The translations under genes and the position numbers were made by a program. Source: Achromobacter sp. Marseille-Q4962 (GTDB lineage Bacteria; Pseudomonadota; Gammaproteobacteria; Burkholderiales; Burkholderiaceae_B). Taken from it: DNA of 64,000 nt. Below the pieces are notes generated by a model. The model was not told the DNA's origin. It made no database searches and was given only the letters and a program-made list of their open reading frames with translations. Within the stretch, counting starts at the first letter, position 1; each line of letters begins with the position of its first letter. Of the stretch, positions 62,860-64,000 are shown piece after piece. The stretch covers positions 1 through 64,000 of the forward strand of contig NZ_CALSFU010000003.1 of assembly GCF_943737005.1 (NCBI RefSeq), written 5' to 3'.

Positions 62860-64000
62860 TTATCCCGGCAGACAGGCATTGAGCGCCTGATCGAAGTCAA
62901 ACAGCAGGTCGGCCTCGTCCTCGATGCCCACCGAGACGCGGATCAGGCTGTCGGCGATGCCCATCTGCCTGCGGCGCTCCGGCCCCATCTCGTAATAGAT
63001 GGTATGGGCGGCGGGCAGCGCCAGGCTGCGCGTGTCGCCCAGGTGCGTGGCCATCAGCACGACGCGCAGGCGGTTGAGGAAATCGAAGCAGTCCACGCCC
63101 TCGGCGAGCTCCACGCCCAGCAGGCCGCCGAAACGGGAGCCGAAGAGCGCCTTGGCGCGCTCGTGCTGGGGATGGCCGGGCAGGCCGGGATAGTGCACCC
63201 TGGCCACGCCGCGATGGGATTCGAGCAAGCGCGCCAGCGCCAGGGCGTTGGAGCAATGGCGCGCCATGCGCAGCGCCAGCGTCTCGGCGCCCACCGCGAT
63301 GCGGTGCGCGGGCTCGGCGGCCAGCGTGCCGCCCATGTCGCGCAGGCCCTTTTTCTTGACCTGGGTCAGGCCCCAGCTCGTGGACGGCCCCTTGCGGTAG
63401 GCCTCGTAAATGTTCGCATAGCCCGACCAGTCGTACAGCCCGGTGTCCGTCACCGAGCCGCCGAGTGCATTGCCGTGGCCGCTGATGTACTTGGAAAGCG
63501 AATTCATCACCAGCGAGGCGCCCACGGAAGCGGGCTGGAACATCCAGGGCGAGGTGAGCGTGTTGTCCACGACGTAGACCAGGCCGTGCTCGCGGCAGAT
63601 CTGGCCGATGACGGCGAGGTCGGCGACCTGGGTGCCGGGGTTGGCGATGGTTTCGGTGAAGACCATGCGCGTCTCGGGACGCAGCGCGGCGCGCACCTGC
63701 GCCGCGTCGGTGACGTCCACGAAAGTGATCTCCACGCCCAGCTCCTGCAGCGTGCCCAGCAGGCTGTTGGTGTTGCCGAAGATGAACTGGCTGGACACGA
63801 GGTGGTCGCCGCGGCGCAGCAAGGTGGTGAAGATGGCGGACAGCGCCGCCATGCCGGTCGCGAACGACACCGTGCCCTTGCCGCCTTCCATGCGGCTCAC
63901 CTTGGCCTCGAGGGCCGTGGTGGTGGGCGTGCCCTGGCGCGCATACGTGAACCCCGCCTTGCCCTGGAACACGGCGGCGAGTTCGCGCGCATCTTCGTAC
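62860..64000 (-). CDS. Cys/Met metabolism PLP enzyme (MetZ/MetY/MetB-like), 5' part missing
   Basis: The last ~380 codons of a gene that runs off the right edge; the frame enters at the edge as [27 protein letters not shown]. It has the PLP lysine in [12 protein letters not shown], the [11 protein letters not shown] tyrosine/glycine loop and [11 protein letters not shown]. The family makes homocysteine or cystathionine from activated homoserine, or cleaves methionine. It resembles O-succinyl- or O-acetylhomoserine sulfhydrylases, but the exact enzyme is unsettled. The stop is TAA at 62860. It probably shares a transcript with the hydroxylase. Confidence 0.85.
   Translation of the reverse strand, partial: YEDARELAAVFQGKAGFTYARQGTPTTTALEAKVSRMEGGKGTVSFATGMAALSAIFTTLLRRGDHLVSSQFIFGNTNSLLGTLQELGVEITFVDVTDAAQVRAALRPETRMVFTETIANPGTQVADLAVIGQICREHGLVYVVDNTLTSPWMFQPASVGASLVMNSLSKYISGHGNALGGSVTDTGLYDWSGYANIYEAYRKGPSTSWGLTQVKKKGLRDMGGTLAAEPAHRIAVGAETLALRMARHCSNALALARLLESHRGVARVHYPGLPGHPQHERAKALFGSRFGGLLGVELAEGVDCFDFLNRLRVVLMATHLGDTRSLALPAAHTIYYEMGPERRRQMGIADSLIRVSVGIEDEADLLFDFDQALNACLPG

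Overview
This is a GC-rich, gene-dense stretch of a betaproteobacterial chromosome. Gene content and protein sequences point to the Alcaligenaceae, most likely Bordetella or a close relative such as Achromobacter. Supporting signs are a dnaE-linked lipo-oligosaccharide core glycosyltransferase cluster, lpxO, a Bug-type solute-binding protein and TRAP and polyamine transporters. The species was not determined. I see no insertion sequence, prophage, CRISPR array, plasmid origin or rRNA operon. There is one tRNA gene.

Layout. 1-5000: RNase G (rng), a DUF3053-type lipoprotein, a small hypothetical protein and a KefB/C K+/H+ antiporter. 5000-19300 is an envelope region. It holds the lipid A flippase msbA, a heptosyltransferase-like GT9 gene with ydcF-like and ykgJ-like genes on the plus strand, and a long minus-strand operon. 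That operon starts with DNA polymerase III alpha (dnaE) and continues through three GT-B glycosyltransferases, one lgtF-type glucosyltransferase and two polysaccharide deacetylases. lpxO (lipid A hydroxylase) diverges from dnaE. 19300-28850: helicase hrpA, argA, the yggX iron-trafficking gene, a phospholipase C with no visible secretion signal, phoU and rpiA. 28880-35450: aidB, an amidase, rmuC, a yrbL-like gene, mpg (3-methyladenine glycosylase) and an ArsC/YffB-like gene.

35440-39400 is a complete polyamine ABC operon (potFGHI) that runs by overlap into the ArsC-like and mpg genes. 39550-43230 holds kdkA (Kdo kinase), a group II truncated globin and a large FtsX-type permease, all overlapping. 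43330-46250 is a DctPQM TRAP transporter, followed by a DUF3579 gene. 46850-54600 carries argD, argF and argG. A four-gene putative catabolic operon (LigI-like lactonase, Bug protein, carboxymuconolactone-decarboxylase-like protein, alpha/beta-barrel protein) and its divergent LysR regulator sit between argF and argG. 54730-58510: kup and a two-component system. 58630-60910: tonB-exbB-exbD behind a Fur-box-like palindrome. The window ends with tRNA-Val(TAC), hupB (HU), a PiuC/YbiX-type hydroxylase and the 3' part of a Cys/Met PLP enzyme cut by the right edge.

The recurring theme is building the lipid A/core envelope: msbA, lpxO, kdkA and the glycosyltransferase operon. Arginine biosynthesis (argA, argD, argF, argG), potassium transport (kef, kup) and TonB-dependent iron uptake are also represented. 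No clearly novel multi-gene system stands out. The points most worth a second look are a disturbed hrpA start, a palindrome centred on the tRNA-Val promoter, the catabolic cassette splitting the arg genes, and a phospholipase C without its usual Tat leader.
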